Part shown: one piece after another, positions 36,077 to 51,326 of the stretch
Layout: each line of letters begins with the position of its first letter
Position numbering within the stretch: position 1 is the first letter of the stretch
NCBI GenBank assembly: GCA_932521035.1
Contig: OW051497.1
Location: 6,820,001 to 6,884,000 of the forward strand
Direction of reading: 5' to 3'
DNA: 64,000 nucleotides
Origin: Oscheius dolichura
Lineage: Eukaryota > Nematoda > Chromadorea > Rhabditida > Rhabditidae
Translations under genes and position numbers: made by a program
The notes under the pieces: model-generated
Database searches by the model: none
Seen by the model: the letters and a program-made list of their open reading frames with translations, nothing else
Told to the model about the DNA's origin: nothing

Positions 36077-39000
36077 ATGTCTTATGTCTATTCGGCAGCT
36101 ATTTATTCCCCCGGAGAGGGAAAAACTGTTAAAAATCTGGAAGGTAAGCATCATTATCGTTTTTTGAGCAAGATAATAACACCTCTGCCGTGTGCTGTAC
36201 AACTATTGCATGCGTTTTAACAATTGTGATATCTTCTCATTGTTTCCTCCTATGCTGTGCTCTTTCTATCAGGGATTGTAAAGCCCAGTCATCTTTATAT
36301 CATTCCAGACGAAGCTCGAGGCTGGAGGGAAGAGATAGCATCCAGCCGGAATAAGATCGACTTTGACGAGCTCGAGAAGGAAACATCCATGCCTCGTTAC
36401 GAAGTACAGGTAAATTCATAACTCACGGGGTATGCTGCGGGGTGGTCGGTGCCAAAAAAGGTGCGAAAGTTTTTGTACGTCCACACGAGATTACCCTGAT
36501 CCCATACACCCCTGGTAACGAGTCCATCACCTGGCTTCCATTCTCTGTATTCCCCCTCTTCAATATTTGTGTAGCTGATAATGCCTGATGGCGCCAGTAA
36601 AGCATCGTTATCGGAGAAGGAAGCACCTTCTCCAAAGCCACGGGGATCTGAATTACCTAAACACCAGCAAGTGTTTTCGATTCATCTCATAGCAAACCGA
36701 CAGCCTATTCCCATCCCCAGACCGGCAGCCCGCAAATATCCGGTGCCCTTTGAAAGAAAGGTTAGCAGAGTGCCAACCCACTGCGCAGTCCAGTTACTTA
36801 TTCATACTAATCTTTTCCAGTATCGACTTCCAAAGTCGAGCGGAGTTGCCGGTACGCCTCAAGGTGCGGCGCCCAGTCCTCGAAACGACGATGAAGACTA
36901 CCATGACCAGACCTTGTTTTTCGAAAGGAACAGAATCAAACAGCTTCAAGACGAGCGAGTACATATCCAGAAGAAGACCTTCACAAAGTGGTGCAACTCC
37001 TTTCTCAGTCGGGTAGGTCTTTACGACCCTTTTATATCTCGCCTAATGATCGCGATACCGACACTATTTGAGTAGAAAAATCTCCTCGGAATTCTATATT
37101 GATTAAAGCGAAAACAGCTCACCATTTCCGTTTCCGACAGAACTTGGGTCAATTTGCGGACTGTTGTGCTTGTTGTATTGACACTCTGATGTTTCACGGA
37201 GCGCAACCGACTAAATGGCCAGCGTGCTAATCGCATTCGTAAGGCTGACCATAAAAAGGAACTGTTGGGGCAAAGGGCCGACATGACCTCCAAGCAGAAA
37301 AAACTGTCACAAATAAAAATTTTCAGGCGAGATTGGAGATTGTCGATCTCTTTGCTGATGTAGGAGATGGCGTAATGCTCATGAAACTGTTAGAGACTAT
37401 TTCTGGCGAGAAATTAGGAAAACCGAACAGGTTCCCTAACTCCTAGATTAGTTATTATAAAAACTCCTTGCAGAGGTCGCATGCGTGTCCAGAAGATCGA
37501 GAACCTCAACAAAGTTCTAGACTTCCTCAAGAAGAAAAAGATTCAGGTGAGATGATTAGATCTACCCCCTGTCATCGGCTATATCCCCGTCGTCATTTGC
37601 ACCCCATTGTCTGCGAGCTGTCTTTCGGGGGTGTCAATCGGCTGTGGTCAGTGTATTGACTGTCAGTTTACGTGATATTTGCGCAAGGGTCAAGAGCACG
37701 GGCGGACATCCCGTGGACAACTTTAGGATTCGGTTGCTTTGAAGGGAAAAACAACCCGCGAGGTTTTCAGTTAGAGAACATCGGAGCTGAAGACATTCTC
37801 GATCGGAATGAAAGACTTATTCTGGGTCTCATCTGGACAATCATTCTTCGTTTCCAAATTGATACCATCGTTATCGAGGTACCCATCGAGAAGAGTAAAA
37901 AGATATCAAAATGAATTAAGGATGAAGAAGAGCGTGGTGAGAGGAAACACGCCAAAGATGCCCTCCTTCTTTGGTGTCAGAGAAAGACCGCCGGCTATTC
38001 CAATGTTCGCATTGAAAACTTCACTACTAGTTGGAGGAACGGTCTCGCATTTAATGCCCTCATTCATGCTCACAGGTTTCAATTTTTTCCTTAGTTTTTA
38101 ATATTTCAATTTCAGGCCTGAATTGCTCAACTTCAATGCTCTCAATCCTACTGATCATATCGGAAACTTAAACAATGCCTTTGACATTGCTGAGAAGAAA
38201 CTAGAAATTGCTGTAAGCTGAATTTTTTCCGCCAAATGAAGTAAATGTTCAGAGACTATTAGACGCTGAAGATGTTGATACCGCTCGCCCTGATGAGAAG
38301 TCCATCATCACCTATGTCTCCCTGTACTACCACTACTTTGCTAAGCAGAAGACGGAGATGACTGGAGCTAGACGTGTTGCCAACGTAATTTGTTAATCAA
38401 ACTATTTGAAATATTCTTCCTCAGATTGTTGGAAAACTCATCGAAAGCGAGACGATGGAAGACGACTACGAACATGTTTCCTCGGATTTGCTTCGCTGGA
38501 TTAGAGAAACAATTGCCACGTTGGACAGTCGCAAATTCCCGAACTCTTTACAAGGGATGCGAGATGAGTTGGACAAGTTCAACAAGTTCCGCACGGATGA
38601 GAAACAGCCGAAGTACAAGGAAAAGGGAGAATTGGAAGCTCTGTTTTTCACCATCCAGACCAAGAGAACAGCGATGAAGAGGAAACCGTACGTGCCCCCC
38701 GATGGCCTCTTTATGCATGACATTGAAACGGCATGGATCTTGATGGAGAAATCTGAAAATAATCGCCAACTCGCCATCATTTCCCAAATTCAACGCCAAG
38801 AGAAGTTGGAACAGCTAGCTCAGAAGTTCTACAAGAAAGCCGGGCTCCGTGAAACGTGGCTTCGCAATGTGCAACAGATCCTGGAAGAGATGGACATCCG
38901 CGGAGGTGAAAAATCAGCGGCTGAGGTCGAAAAGGCCGTCAAGAAACAACAGGCCATTTCTACTGACATCCTGGCCAGGGTACGAACTATGAGTTGAGGA

Positions 39001-42000
39001 GAAAAGTAACTTCTTTTAGGAGGAAAGGTTTAAATTGCTCTCAACTATGTGTGGCGATCTGACAAAGGAGAACTACCACGAATGTGACAAGATCCGAGCT
39101 AGGGAGCGCGACATCATCGAACGGTTAGTGATCTGACAATTTGTGTCTAATATGGAGTATTTTAAGATGGACACAATTGTTGAGTCTTCTGGAACAGCGA
39201 AGATCCGCTTTAATGAACTTGAACGACCTGATGACTCTTCTTCGAGACATCGATACTCTGTCCAGCGAATTACGTCAAATTGAGGTATTCATATGTCGTC
39301 ACCGTCACACTGTGTCTATTACAGCCCGTTGTCCGCCATCGCGATGTTGGTAAACATCTTTTGGGAGTAGAGGATCTCCTGGGAAAACACGAGCTGGTGG
39401 AAGCCCAGATAAACTCTCATGGAAAATGGTTGGCCAATGTGACCAAAGACGGTAACAACTACATTCGCAAAAAGGGCGAGCAGTATGACGTGCTTCAAAG
39501 GAAATTGGAAGATGTCAACGGCCAATACACACAGTGAGCATTCCTCTCCTTGCCAATTATTTATATTATTATAGATTGGTTGATTTGTGTCGAATCCGTC
39601 GTCAGAACCTGGAGAAAGCTCGAGAACTGTACCAATTCATTCAAGACCATGGAGAAGAAATGGCGTGGTTGGAAGAGAAGGACGGGCTTTGTAGAAGAGC
39701 TCTTACTCTCTCGGATGTCGCAGCTGTCCACCAAACCACACTCCTGTTCAAGAATGTCGAAACTGAAATGGTCATTCACTGGACCCGCAGCAAGGACCTT
39801 ATTGCTCTTGGTGAAAGGCTGCTGCAATCGGGACAACCAAAGGACGATGTCCAGGTAATAGAATTCGCTTCTACTGGGATACTCTTCTTGCAGGGGCGCA
39901 TTGTTGTGATGCAGAAGGCTTGGGAACGATTGAGGGAAGCAGTCAAGGAACTCGGTCAATGGCTCAACGAAGCAAAACAGGCTCAGCAATACTTCCAAGA
40001 TGCTAACGAAGCTGAATCCTGGATCCGAGAGAAGATGCCCCTGGTTAAATCTGATGATTTCGGAAAGGACGAGCTGGCCGCGGAGAGCCTTCTACAACGC
40101 CATGGACGGTTGGAAGAAGAGATCAACTCCTACAGAGCTGATATCGCCCGCTTGGAGGAGATGGCAGCTAATCTGGTTAACAGTGGATTCACCGCCAACT
40201 ATTCCATGGTCGAGGAGGAAAGTGTCGTCACCGTACCCCAACTGGAAATGCTCTACAAATATGTGGGAAAGGATTTCAACGTTGGGAAGGGAGAGATCCT
40301 TGCCTTGATAGAAAAATCCACAACCGAATGGTGGAAAGCTCTCAAGCAGGACGGGACCGAAGGATACGTTCCTGCTAATTACTGCCGGGTTGTTTCTGGA
40401 GAAGTGGTGACCGTTACCCAGACTACAACGAAGAAGACCAGTGATCCCGCTGACAGCAAACGAGCCATCTCCGATCGGCAGAAGGTTATCAGCCACGATT
40501 ATCGTCAATTGAATAAGTTGGCCGAAATCCGCCGCCGACTTCTGAGTGACAACATCAAGCTAATGAGGTAAGCTAGCGGAAGCAACCCTCAATAAAGTAA
40601 AATATTACAGATTCTACCGTGAATGCGGCGAGTTCGAAACCTGGACTCAGGAGATTCAATACGCTCTTGCCGATGAGCCAACCGTGGAGCATGTGAAGGC
40701 ATTCCGTGACAGATTTGATAAACTCGAAGCCGACATCAAGGTATTTCATTCTATTTGCCCTATAACTTCATGTTGCCAGACGAACGGTGGGCTACAAGTT
40801 AAGAGGATCAATGAAATGGCCGATGAGCTAATTGGAGAGGGACACAGCCAATCACCCCAGATCGAGGCCAGGAAGAACAAGATCAACGCTATGTGGGCTG
40901 AGATCGACCGCCTGAGAAAGATGAGAGGTCTTCGCCTTGAAGCCACCGAAAGGGTGGCGGACTTCGAAGCATCTTGCGACGACACCCGCTCCTGGATGCA
41001 GGTGAATTCAACCTTTTTACTTCTCTAATTCATGTGTTTAGAGCAAATTCGATGTTCTCGACAGGAAACCTCAAGATCTCAAGAGCCTACAGAACCTCGA
41101 AAGGGACCTCAAGCCATTGGAAGACAAAATAAGAGCACTGGAGAAGCTGGCAGCCGAAGTGAAAAAGAACCATCCCGAAGAGGCGGCGATTATTGAGAAA
41201 CAGATAGCAGAACTGAAACGATTACATGCTGACCTATTGGGCAGAGCACAAGACAAGATCAAGATGGCAGAACAGACACAAGGACGAGAAATGTTCGACT
41301 CAGCATACCGAGAATTGATGGGGTGGATAGATCGGACAAAGAAGACCTTGGCCGACGACGTGAAAGCTGTAGATGTTCAGGAAGCCGATGAACTTCTGAA
41401 GAAGCACTACGAGCTGGGAGAACAGATCAAGGACAAGAAGTACGCTGTGGACTACGTACACGAATTGGGACGACGACTATTGGACAAGAACCGCGGACTG
41501 CGTGATGTTGAGGATCAATTACGACATCTCACAGGCGAAATGGCTGCGATCAAGGATATGTACCGGACGAAGGACTCTCGCCTCAAGGAGCAGCTCAATC
41601 TACAGCTGTTCAACAAGGAAGCGGAACGAATTGATGCTGCCACCAAGGGGCATGAAGCTTTCTTGGACTACACAAACCTTGGAGTAAGTTTACTCACCAG
41701 CGCCTTTTTATAAAAAATTTGTAGGATTCAATTGAATCTGTGGAGAATCTCTTAAAGAGACATCGTGATCTGGAAGCAAAACTGGATGCCCAAGAAGCCA
41801 GGCTAGAAGCTTTCTCCAAAAATGCCGACGATCTGATCAAGAACAGACATTCTGATAGCCCCTACATCGACCAGGTGTATTTTAAAGATAACTTTAGTAA
41901 CCAGCATTTTTAGCGTCGAAATGAGGTTCTTGCTCGGAGAGCTGCTGTTCATAGAGCTGCTGCTGACCGTCGCCGTATGCTTGATGGCTCCTTCGAATAT

Positions 42001-45000
42001 CAAGGACTCCGTCGCGATGGAGAAGAAATGTTGGCTTGGATTGCTGATAAGAAGAGACTGGCCAGTGATGATGCCCACCGTGACTTGACCAATATTACCA
42101 ACAAACTCCTGAAGCATGAAGCATTCGAGGCTGAGATTGGAGCCAATCAACCACGTATAGAAGAGATCAACCGTGGCGGTGCTGCCCTAATTGGCAAAAA
42201 GCATCCAGAGGCCAGAAATGTGGATTCGCTGTTGAAGAGGGTTAATACCCAATGGGGAGAACTTCTCGACGCTGTACAACATAAGGGAGAGAACTTGCGC
42301 CAGGCTTCCGAGCAGAAGGGTCTCAATCGTATTTTGGAAGATGCCCATTCCAAGCTTGATGAGCTTGAGCAAGCGTTGAAGTCGGACGATCTTGGAACTG
42401 ATCTACGCGCTGTGAAGGACCTCATACAGAAGCACGTTGTCCTGGAACAAGAGATGGGCATCCACAAGAGAAGATTGAGTGGTATCCAGAGCCGGGGAAG
42501 AAAGATGGCTGATCAAGGGCATTTTGATTCTGACAAAATTAGTCACACCATTGCTGCTCTTCTCATGAGGTAGTCAGACCCTGCCCCGACCCTAATCCCT
42601 CTTAAGATTTGATGAACTCTCCGGACCAGCTGCAGCAAGAAAGGCCGCTCTAGAGGAATCCAGAAAATGGCATCAACTTGCATTTGATGTCGACTGCGAA
42701 CTACAATGGATTGCTGAAAAGGTATATCAATATTGCAAACGAAAATAATTCTAAACATTTCAGAGACCAATTGCTTCTTCCGAAGATACTGGTCGCAATC
42801 TCACTGAGTCTCTTAACATGGTTAAGAAGCAAGATCAGCTAGAGGCTGAGGTTCAGCAACACGGGACACACATCAATGAAACTCTTGGCCAAGGAGACAA
42901 ATTGATCAGAAGCGGACACAGAGCTACAGCTAATATTAAAGAAAAGTGCAACCAGGTGAGATTCTATTCCTTTTCTTTCCAACCTTTCTATAACTACCCG
43001 TTTAGGTTTTGTTCCTACAGACAAAAGAGGTAAAAGTGTATAGTGGCGTGAAAGCATGTGTAGATTATTTTTCTTCACGTATCTATCAGATATTATATTT
43101 CCTTTCGTTGTGTCCTCTCCCACTTTCAATCAGTCAATAATGTTTGAATATTTCAGCTCTCTGAAGCATGGAGGAACCTGGCCTATCTGGTGAAGCGCCG
43201 TCGTGAGATCGTCGACTGGGGAGTGAAAGAACAACAATACCTGTTCGATGCAGCTGAAGTCGAGTCATGGATTATGGAGAAGAGATCAACTCTCGTATCT
43301 GATGATTGTGGATCCGATGAAACTGCTGCCAGGAAGCTCCTCGCCAAGAACAAAGCCCTCCAAAACGATATGAATGCCTACAAGCAGTGGATAGATAAGC
43401 TGGCAGTAAAATGCCACGAGCTTACTTCCTCCGGAAGGCCACATGTCGACAGATTTGAAGCTCGACAGAGGGAACTTGAAACGGAATTTGCTAGACTCTG
43501 TCAACTTGGTTTGTTTCTATTCTAATTTATGGTTATCTTCCTATTTTTAGCCGAGGAAAGACGTCGTGCTCTCGAGGATGCTGTCTCCTTGTATGAGTAC
43601 ATGCGGGAAAGTGTCGATCTGGAACAGTGGATCAACGAGCAGCTGCAAACAGCAATGAGCGAGGATTACGGAGAGGACTATGAGCATCTTATGGAGCTTC
43701 AAGCCAAGTTTGCTGAATTCAAACAAGGCGTCAAGACCGGAAGCGACCGCTTCATTACCTCAGAAGAAACAGCCAAAGCTATTTTGAGAAGGAACCCACC
43801 GTTTGCCAGAGACGTTGCCAAAAAGCAGGAAAAGCTCCGCAGTGTTTGGACTCTTCTCTTGGACTACATCGAGTCGCGTGAAACGAAACTAGGTGCAGCT
43901 GAAGAACTCCACAGATTCAACCGAGATGTTGGAGAGCATGAGGAATGGGTTGTCAACAAGTTGAACGGAATGAGCCGTGATCTAGGAAGGGATGTCAAAC
44001 AAGTTCACACCCTTTGGCAGCAACACGAGACATTGGAGAACGAGATAACCGGAATGGAGCCCAGATTGAACAAACTTCTGGAGGAGTCTGCTAGGTTGAA
44101 GCAATCCTATCCTGGAGGCAACGCTGACCACATCACTACACAACAAGCAGCCCTGGCCGAAGGATGGCAGGATCTTAAAGATGCTTATGCTGATCGCCGT
44201 GACACACTCCGAGCTGCCTATGACCTTCACAGGTTCCAAGCCGACGTCAGGGCACTTCTCTCGTGGACCGATCTAACAATTGCCGACATGCAATCTGAAG
44301 TCCACATCCACGATCTCCAACAGGCTGAATGGCTCCAAAAGGAGCATTCAAGACTCAGCAATGAGATCGACGCCCGTGAGCCTGATTTTGGAAACTTGGC
44401 TCAAGCCGGTAGAAAGATGATTGCCGCCGACCACTATGCCATCGAGGAAATCCGTCATAAAGTCAACACGGTTTGTCTTATAGAAGTCACTTAATTATTT
44501 CCATTTGTAGCTTGAACAAGCCTTGTCTCGTCTTCGATCAGAATGGGACCTTCGTAACAGTTATCTTGCCCAAGTTGTTCAGTGGCACGCCTTCCAACGT
44601 GAAGCAACACAGATCATTGCGGCTATCTCCTCAAAGAGGAATACACTGAGGTTTATCGCCACCGTAATTATCATCCATAAAATTCTAGGTCTCTGAATGT
44701 TGGAGGAACTGTTGCCGATGTCGAAGGCCAGATGAGACGCTTGGAGACATTTGCTAAGGCTCTGTCAACTCTCGATGAGCGCTCCAAAGCTTTGAGCCAT
44801 ACAGCGCAAGAGCTGATTGATGCAAGACACATGGAGAAGAACAACATCGACCTCTGGAGAAGAAATGTGGAGGATGCTCTGGCCAGTCTTCGAGGAGACA
44901 TTGAACAACGTCGCACTATCCTTGGAGAAGCCTATGCTCTGGCTGCCTTCGACAGTGATGTCGCTGATATGGAAAGCTGGATTGACGACAAACTCAAAGG

Positions 45001-48000
45001 AATTCGTGCCGATTATGAGAAACAAGGACAACTGCTGTCTATTGAGGACAAGATGAAACGCCTTCAACGTCACCAAGCGCTTGAAGCTGAACTCAATGCC
45101 AACAAGAAGAGAGTTGATCAAGTCCTTCAACGTGGCCGTGAGCTTTTCGCTCGTCACAACAACCCGGAGATAACTGCCCGCTCCGATGCCCTGAGATCAA
45201 GCTGGACAATGCTGGTCAACGCTTGTTCGGACCAATCTCGAGCTCTGGAAGAGTTCAGGGATCTTCTGGCGTTCCGTCAATTGGTTGACCGTGTTCTTCA
45301 CTGGATTAGAGACAAAGAGCTCCTGGTGGCCAGCCGTGAAATGGGTCGAGATCTTGAACACTGCAAGGCGATACTTACCAAGTAATCCCGATTCTGATCT
45401 CTTTATAAATAACGTTTTAGATTGGAAGGCTCAGCAGCCGACTCTTCCGTGGATGAACAAACCCTTGAGGAGATTAATCGCCTTGGTGAGAAACTTGTTA
45501 GCCAGGGAAGATCGAGCCGCGAAGAAGTTCAACAGCAACAGTCTCATTTGAACCAAACGTAGGGCACTTTCTGTAACTGTAACATACCTCATCCTTCAGA
45601 TGGAGATCCCTACATGGGAAACTTGCTGCCTACCGCGCTGACCTCCAGGCTGCTCTGGAAGTACACACTTTCAATGGAGAAGTCGATGAGACCAACGAAA
45701 GAATACTTGAAAAGACGGCTGCTATGCGAAATGATGACTTTGGTCGTGACTTTGCTACGTAAGTTTATTTTCTCGAGATACATAAAAGAACATTTTGTAG
45801 AGTCGACGCCTTGGTTCGTAAGCAACACACCTTGGAAAATGACATGAGCGCTATTCACCACAAGTTGGTCAGCCATGACAAAGATGCTCAGGCACTGCTG
45901 GCCAAGAAGACGCCTTTACATGACACTATTCTTATGTCTCTGAAGAAACTGGAAGACAGCTGGAAGGAACTTAGCGAATCTGCTGAATTGAGAAGCGACA
46001 AGCTACATAAGTCGTACAGGCTGCACAAGTATCTGGACAGTGTGAAGAAGGCGGAGGCCTGGTCTGTGCAGCTTAGAGGAAAGATGACCTCCTATCAACA
46101 GCCAAGGACAAGCGCTGAAGCTCGACTACGACTGGAACAACATAACGAAAGAAAGGCAGAGATTGATGGTCGTCAAGAGGAGCTCAAGCTGCTCCATGAA
46201 GATGGACAACGACTGATTGCTGAGCAACCAGAGCACAAATCTGAAGTACAGCGAGCTCATAAGAAGGTGCAGAACTCGGAACATCTTCTGCTGCAGACAT
46301 GGGAGGGTGAGAAGATCGCGCTGCAAAAGACGCTGGACTGGTTGTTGTGGTGCGATCAAGCTACTCTCGTTGAACAGTGGCTGGCCGAGAAGGAAAACTT
46401 CTTGAGGTCAAAGGCTCTTGGAGAGGATACGGATGATGTTGAGGTATGGAGTATTCAAGATGGTTATAATAATCAATTCAGATGCTGATCAAAACTCATG
46501 ACGCCTTTGAGGAGACTGTCGCAAATCAAAGTGGAAAGATCGACAAGCTGAAGGCCGACGCTGAGGATTTACAAAAGAGCGACAGCGAGTTTGGTGCGGA
46601 TATCAGCTCCAGATTGGACGAGATTCTCGTCCGTTACCAAGACATGCTGGAATCTGCCCGTTACCGCCGACGTGTCCTGACCGAAAGCAAGAAATACCAC
46701 GAGTTCCTTAGCAGTTGTGGAGAATTGGGAACTTGGATTACAGCTAAAGTTCAGGTAACAGTTAAAATATTCCGTTGCAATATTTTCTGTTCAGCTCGCC
46801 TACGACGAATCCTATTTGGATCCCACCAACCTTCGATCAAAGCTGCAAAAGCACCTTGCTTTTGATTCCGAGCTGACTGAAAACGAGAAGAGATTGGTCA
46901 CTGTAGAAGATCAGGGAAAGAAGCTCATCTCGGAGAACCACTTCATGAAGGACAACGTACGTGATCAGCTGACTGAACTCCGAAGCGGATGGGACGAGCT
47001 CAGAAAGAAGTCGGCTCTGAAGACTAGCCGCATGAGGGAAGCCTTCGAAGCTATCACCGTAGACCGCAAGCTAGAAGATCTGCAACGCTGGTTGGACAGA
47101 GTTGAAGGAGAGCTCAGCTCCGACGATCATGGACGAGACCTTGAATCTGTTGATCGCCTTATGGCCAAGTTGGATGCCTTGTGGGAAGAGATCAATGGTC
47201 GCACCGATCGTGTCAAAGAATTGATGTCATCTGCTCGCGAGCTGAAGACTATGGGATCCTGGACATCGCAACAATTTATCAATGAAGCTGAACAGATCGA
47301 GACGCGCTTCTACGGTCTGAGACATCCTGTTGAGATCCGCCGTGCCAACTTACAGGAAGCTAGGCAACTGTTCGAATGGCAAACTGCTGCTGACGAAGAG
47401 CTCGCGTGGCTGGAGTCGAAGCTTCTTCAAGCAAAGAGCCAAGACTATGGAGATAGCTTACGAGCAGCTCAAAGTCTGCAGAAGAAACACACCAACTTGG
47501 AAAAGGAACTCGAAGCACGCCAAACCTCTATTCAAGATACTGAGGCTACTGGCGCCGCTATGATCAAGCATGGGCATTATGCTACAGCCGACATCCAGTC
47601 ATACATCGACCATCTCAATTCTACTCTATTGAGCTTGAAGGATGCTTGTAGTTCCAGGAGGAAACGCCTTCAACACTCCGTGGATAGTCAACAATACTTC
47701 TCTGAGGTTGCTGAAGCTGAACAATGGATCCGTGACCAGATGCCACTAGCAGCTAACAACGATACTGGAAAGGATCAAGCTGCTGCCGAGAGCCATATCC
47801 GACGTCTCACAGTCCTCGACAAAGAGGTTGCCGACTTCCGCAAAGAAGTCGAACGTCTCCGCTACAAAGCCGACGGCCTTCTCTCTAGCGAGAACCACGA
47901 TGCCACCCAGATCAACTCTCGTCAAATGAGACTTGATTCCATTTACAGCGACTTAGTCAAGGAATGCAGCCGTCGCAGATCTCTACTGGTTGATGCTGGC

Positions 48001-51000
48001 CGTTACTACCGCTTTGTTCGCCAAGTTGACGACCTCTCTGATTGGCTGCATGAGAAGGAAACCGTTGCTGCTTCGGACGACTTCGGACGTGACTTGGAAA
48101 GCTGCCTTCTGCTGGCTGAGAACTTCGATTCTGTACTCCGCGAACTATCTGGAGCTGGAGAAAGAGTTGCTGCTGTTCATCGCACTCAGGAAGAACTCCT
48201 CCGCAGTGGCCATCCCTACACAGCCTCCATCCGCGCTAAGGGAACTGACCTCCAGGAGCTGTGGAACTCCGTGAACAAGGATGCCAACTCTCGACAGAAC
48301 TGCCTCAATGGAGCAAAGCAAGTCTACCAGTTCGATCAAGAAGCTGATGAAACCATTAACTGGCTGCAAGAAAAGGAAGTCCTTGGTGTAGCTATGGAGC
48401 AAGAAGATCTCTCCCAAGCTGACCTAAATGTGATCAAGGCTCAGATGCAGCGACAGGATGAATTTGTGCACGGTCTAAAGGCTGTTGAGAAGCAAGTCAA
48501 CGAGTTGTGTCGTGATGCTGAGCGTCTCTGGACTCAATACCCCTACACCAAGGAACATCTCTCTGTGCGTACATTGGACATGCAGGAGCAGCTCAAGGAT
48601 ATTCTCAGTGGAGCTCAGCGACATTATGAAAAGCTGCAGCACATGGAGAGCTTGCAGTCATACTTCCAGGTAATACACTCTTGTGTTCTGAAGGATCATT
48701 TCATTTCTAGGAATACCGAGAGCTTATGCAATGGATGAACCGCTTGAGGACAACTATCACTTCTGAACAACTTCCTCGCGATGTTCCTGGCTGTGAAGCA
48801 CTTGGCCGAAGACACGAAGAATACAGACAAGAGGTACATTGCCCCTATCGCCCTCACTAATGCCCTTTTTAGATGCAAGGCCGCCGAGGTCACGTTGAGA
48901 GTTTCATCTCCAAGGGAAAGCATATGATCTCTAAAGGTCACGTCCTCTCTGACCAGATCAACGACAAGATTACCAGCTTGGCTGCTTCTTGGGAGAATCT
49001 CGACGATATCTGGAAGATCAGAAACGAACTGTACGCAGACAATATGGATTGCAAGAAATGGTTGGAAAATGCCGCTGTCATGGAGAGATGGCTTATCGAA
49101 AGAGAAGGACTTCTTCGTAAACTCACTTCTGGTATTCAATTCATTTTCATTTTTAGGTGACGACTGGCACAACGCTGATTCCGTCGACACAGCTGAAGGA
49201 CAACTACGTGATTTCGATGACTTCTTGGTAACTCTTGACGCCCAAGGCGACAGATGTGAGATGGTCAAGAGACTCACAGCCATTGAACAGAAATTCCGTG
49301 ATCAGCAAGGAAGAGAGGTATAGACGAGATTCTCCAAAACATACAAAGTTTACAGGCAAGACATCCTGTGGGTGCCGGCGCCGTTCCTGGCGACCATGGC
49401 CAAAAGAGACGAGAAACCATCAAGGTTAACACGGGTGACATCCTGGCTAGCCGTAGACAAGAACGTGAAAGAAGGAAGACACAAGAGATCTCCTTGATGA
49501 AACCTAGCCCCAGCGACGATATGATTAGCAACACTCTGCCACGCAAAGAACGCGCCAAGACGTCCGTTATTAGTAAGCCACTGAATAATCTGTTTTTCAA
49601 CAAAATGAATTTTAGATGCTCCCAGCCATTCAGAAATAGCTGTAGGAATGGGCGCCTCTGTTTCAAACATGGCTCGCGATGAGAGAGGAGTCGTTGCAAC
49701 TCCGGTCTTCACTCCTCGCAGAAACTCCAACCAATCTGTGAGAAAAGCTGTCTATTCGAACGACATCGACATGCGTGGATTCTTTGAAAGGAAGCACGAC
49801 ATCCAGAATAAGAAGAGGGCCACTCTCCGATCATGGAAGAAATACTATGGTATCCTTTGTGGACAGCTGCTCTGCTTCTTCAAGGACGAATCACACTTTG
49901 AACAGAACATGACATCTATTCCTCCTGTGAATATCTACCACGCCCTCTGTGAACCGTTCCCAGAATGCAAACGAAAGCATGCCTTCAGGTGAGTATTCCA
50001 ATACATTTGAGAGACAGTAATGCTCAATTCAGACTTGCTTGGAAGGATAACGAACATTCGGAACACTACGACAACCAGTTCTTCTTCTCTTGTGACGACG
50101 AACGCCAGATGCTGGAATGGGTTGCCAAGATCCGATTCCACGCCGGCCTTCCACCATCCAGTCAATTGAGCTCATATGCTGATTCAACTTATCGTAAGTA
50201 TTCCTCCTACTTCTTCTTCTCCGACTGAACGAGTGCTTGTTTTTGTTTCCTATGTTTCCCTTTTAGATGAGTCGGCTCAACTTCCGCCAGTTCCCCCTAG
50301 ACGATCTCGTGACGATACTCATACAAGCAGCGAGAGCAGTGAGCCATACAGTAGGAGTATGTTTCAGTTTCATTTTAATCCTTAGGCTTTCCTCAGTTCT
50401 TTGGCCCCTTGGGCAACTTTTCCCGTTTCAGACGAATACAATTCCCTGCCGCGTAAATCAAGTCATATGATAGAGACAACCCGTGGATGCGTTACATTGC
50501 CACGGGGTACATCTTTCCGCCCAACTCGATATCCATCTTCTGCTCCGTTGAGCGTTACTGGATCGACCACATCACTGGCCTCCCAGCAGTTGCCAATTTT
50601 ATTTGATACTCCGCGAAGGACGTCACTCCAACGTCGCCTCAGCCGGAGACAATCCGTTTATGCTGAAAGTATCTATAATGGAATGGAACAACAGGAGGAG
50701 ATCGAGATAGAAGCTGTCGAGGGTCGGTCATCACTGCCAGTAACTGCGTCATACAACACAATTGAATATGGATGATTCTATCTTCCCCACCTCAACAACA
50801 CTTAACAATAACCAGGATTGCGCGTACGAGAGACAAATACGTTCCCACTTGCACTTTCTGTTTCAAAACTAACAAAATTCTGTGAAAAAGTTGTTTACCC
50901 CATCTTCAATGAGCGTTTTTAGGAGCTGATTCAAGTCTTTCTACTTCAACTGCCGCCTCCACCTTCCAACGGCCTCTCAATGGACATCAGATGGTAAACC

Positions 51001-51326
51001 TGTATCACAGAGACCTACAGTAACGCTAAATTTTTATAGGAATCGCTCTATCATCAAGAACACGAAACCGTGAGATATGCTCCTCGGCGGGAGTCTCAAC
51101 CAGCCGAGGGATCTGAATTCATCTCATGGGTGGAGAGCAACCAGCCTGGAAGAAGTCCTCAGCATCCTCAACATCCTCCTCCTGCTCACAGCCTTTCTCA
51201 CGAGGATACCGACTCTCTCAAGAGCGGAAGTAGGTCTTTCCTCTAAAAGAAAACTAATTATATCTTCCAGAGAAAGGCAGCATGTTCTCAATCTTCAGAA
51301 GAGGCTCAAAAGCTAGTAACAAGTAG
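36077..51326 (+). CDS. sma-1: Beta-heavy spectrin (about 4,000 residues)
   Basis: Beta-H spectrin pairs with alpha-spectrin in the apical membrane skeleton of epithelia. After an N-terminal extension of about 170 residues ([15 protein letters not shown]..., with an alternative ATG at 36581) comes the actin-binding pair: CH1 ([51 protein letters not shown]; 36.93-37.87 kb) and CH2 ([30 protein letters not shown]; 37.92-38.40 kb). About 30 spectrin repeats run from 38.45 to 49.6 kb. An SH3 domain sits among the early repeats at about 40207-40390 ([30 protein letters not shown]), which separates beta-H from the conventional beta chain. A PH domain is at 49.77-50.16 kb ([39 protein letters not shown]). 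The tail has two possible ends: a stop at 50775, or, by skipping part of that exon, exons to 51326 ending [17 protein letters not shown]. Most introns are 37-50 bp. GACCTAGCAG ends four bases before the ATG. Confidence 0.93.

Noticed and set aside
37560-37770. Open sequence in the 37.54-37.77 kb spectrin intron as an extra exon
   Set aside because: CH1 reads cleanly from [10 protein letters not shown] to [11 protein letters not shown] across this gap, so the insert would break the domain.
36077-51326. Conventional beta-G spectrin (unc-70 type)
   Set aside because: There are far more than 17 repeats and an SH3 domain lies among the early repeats, both of which point to beta-heavy spectrin.
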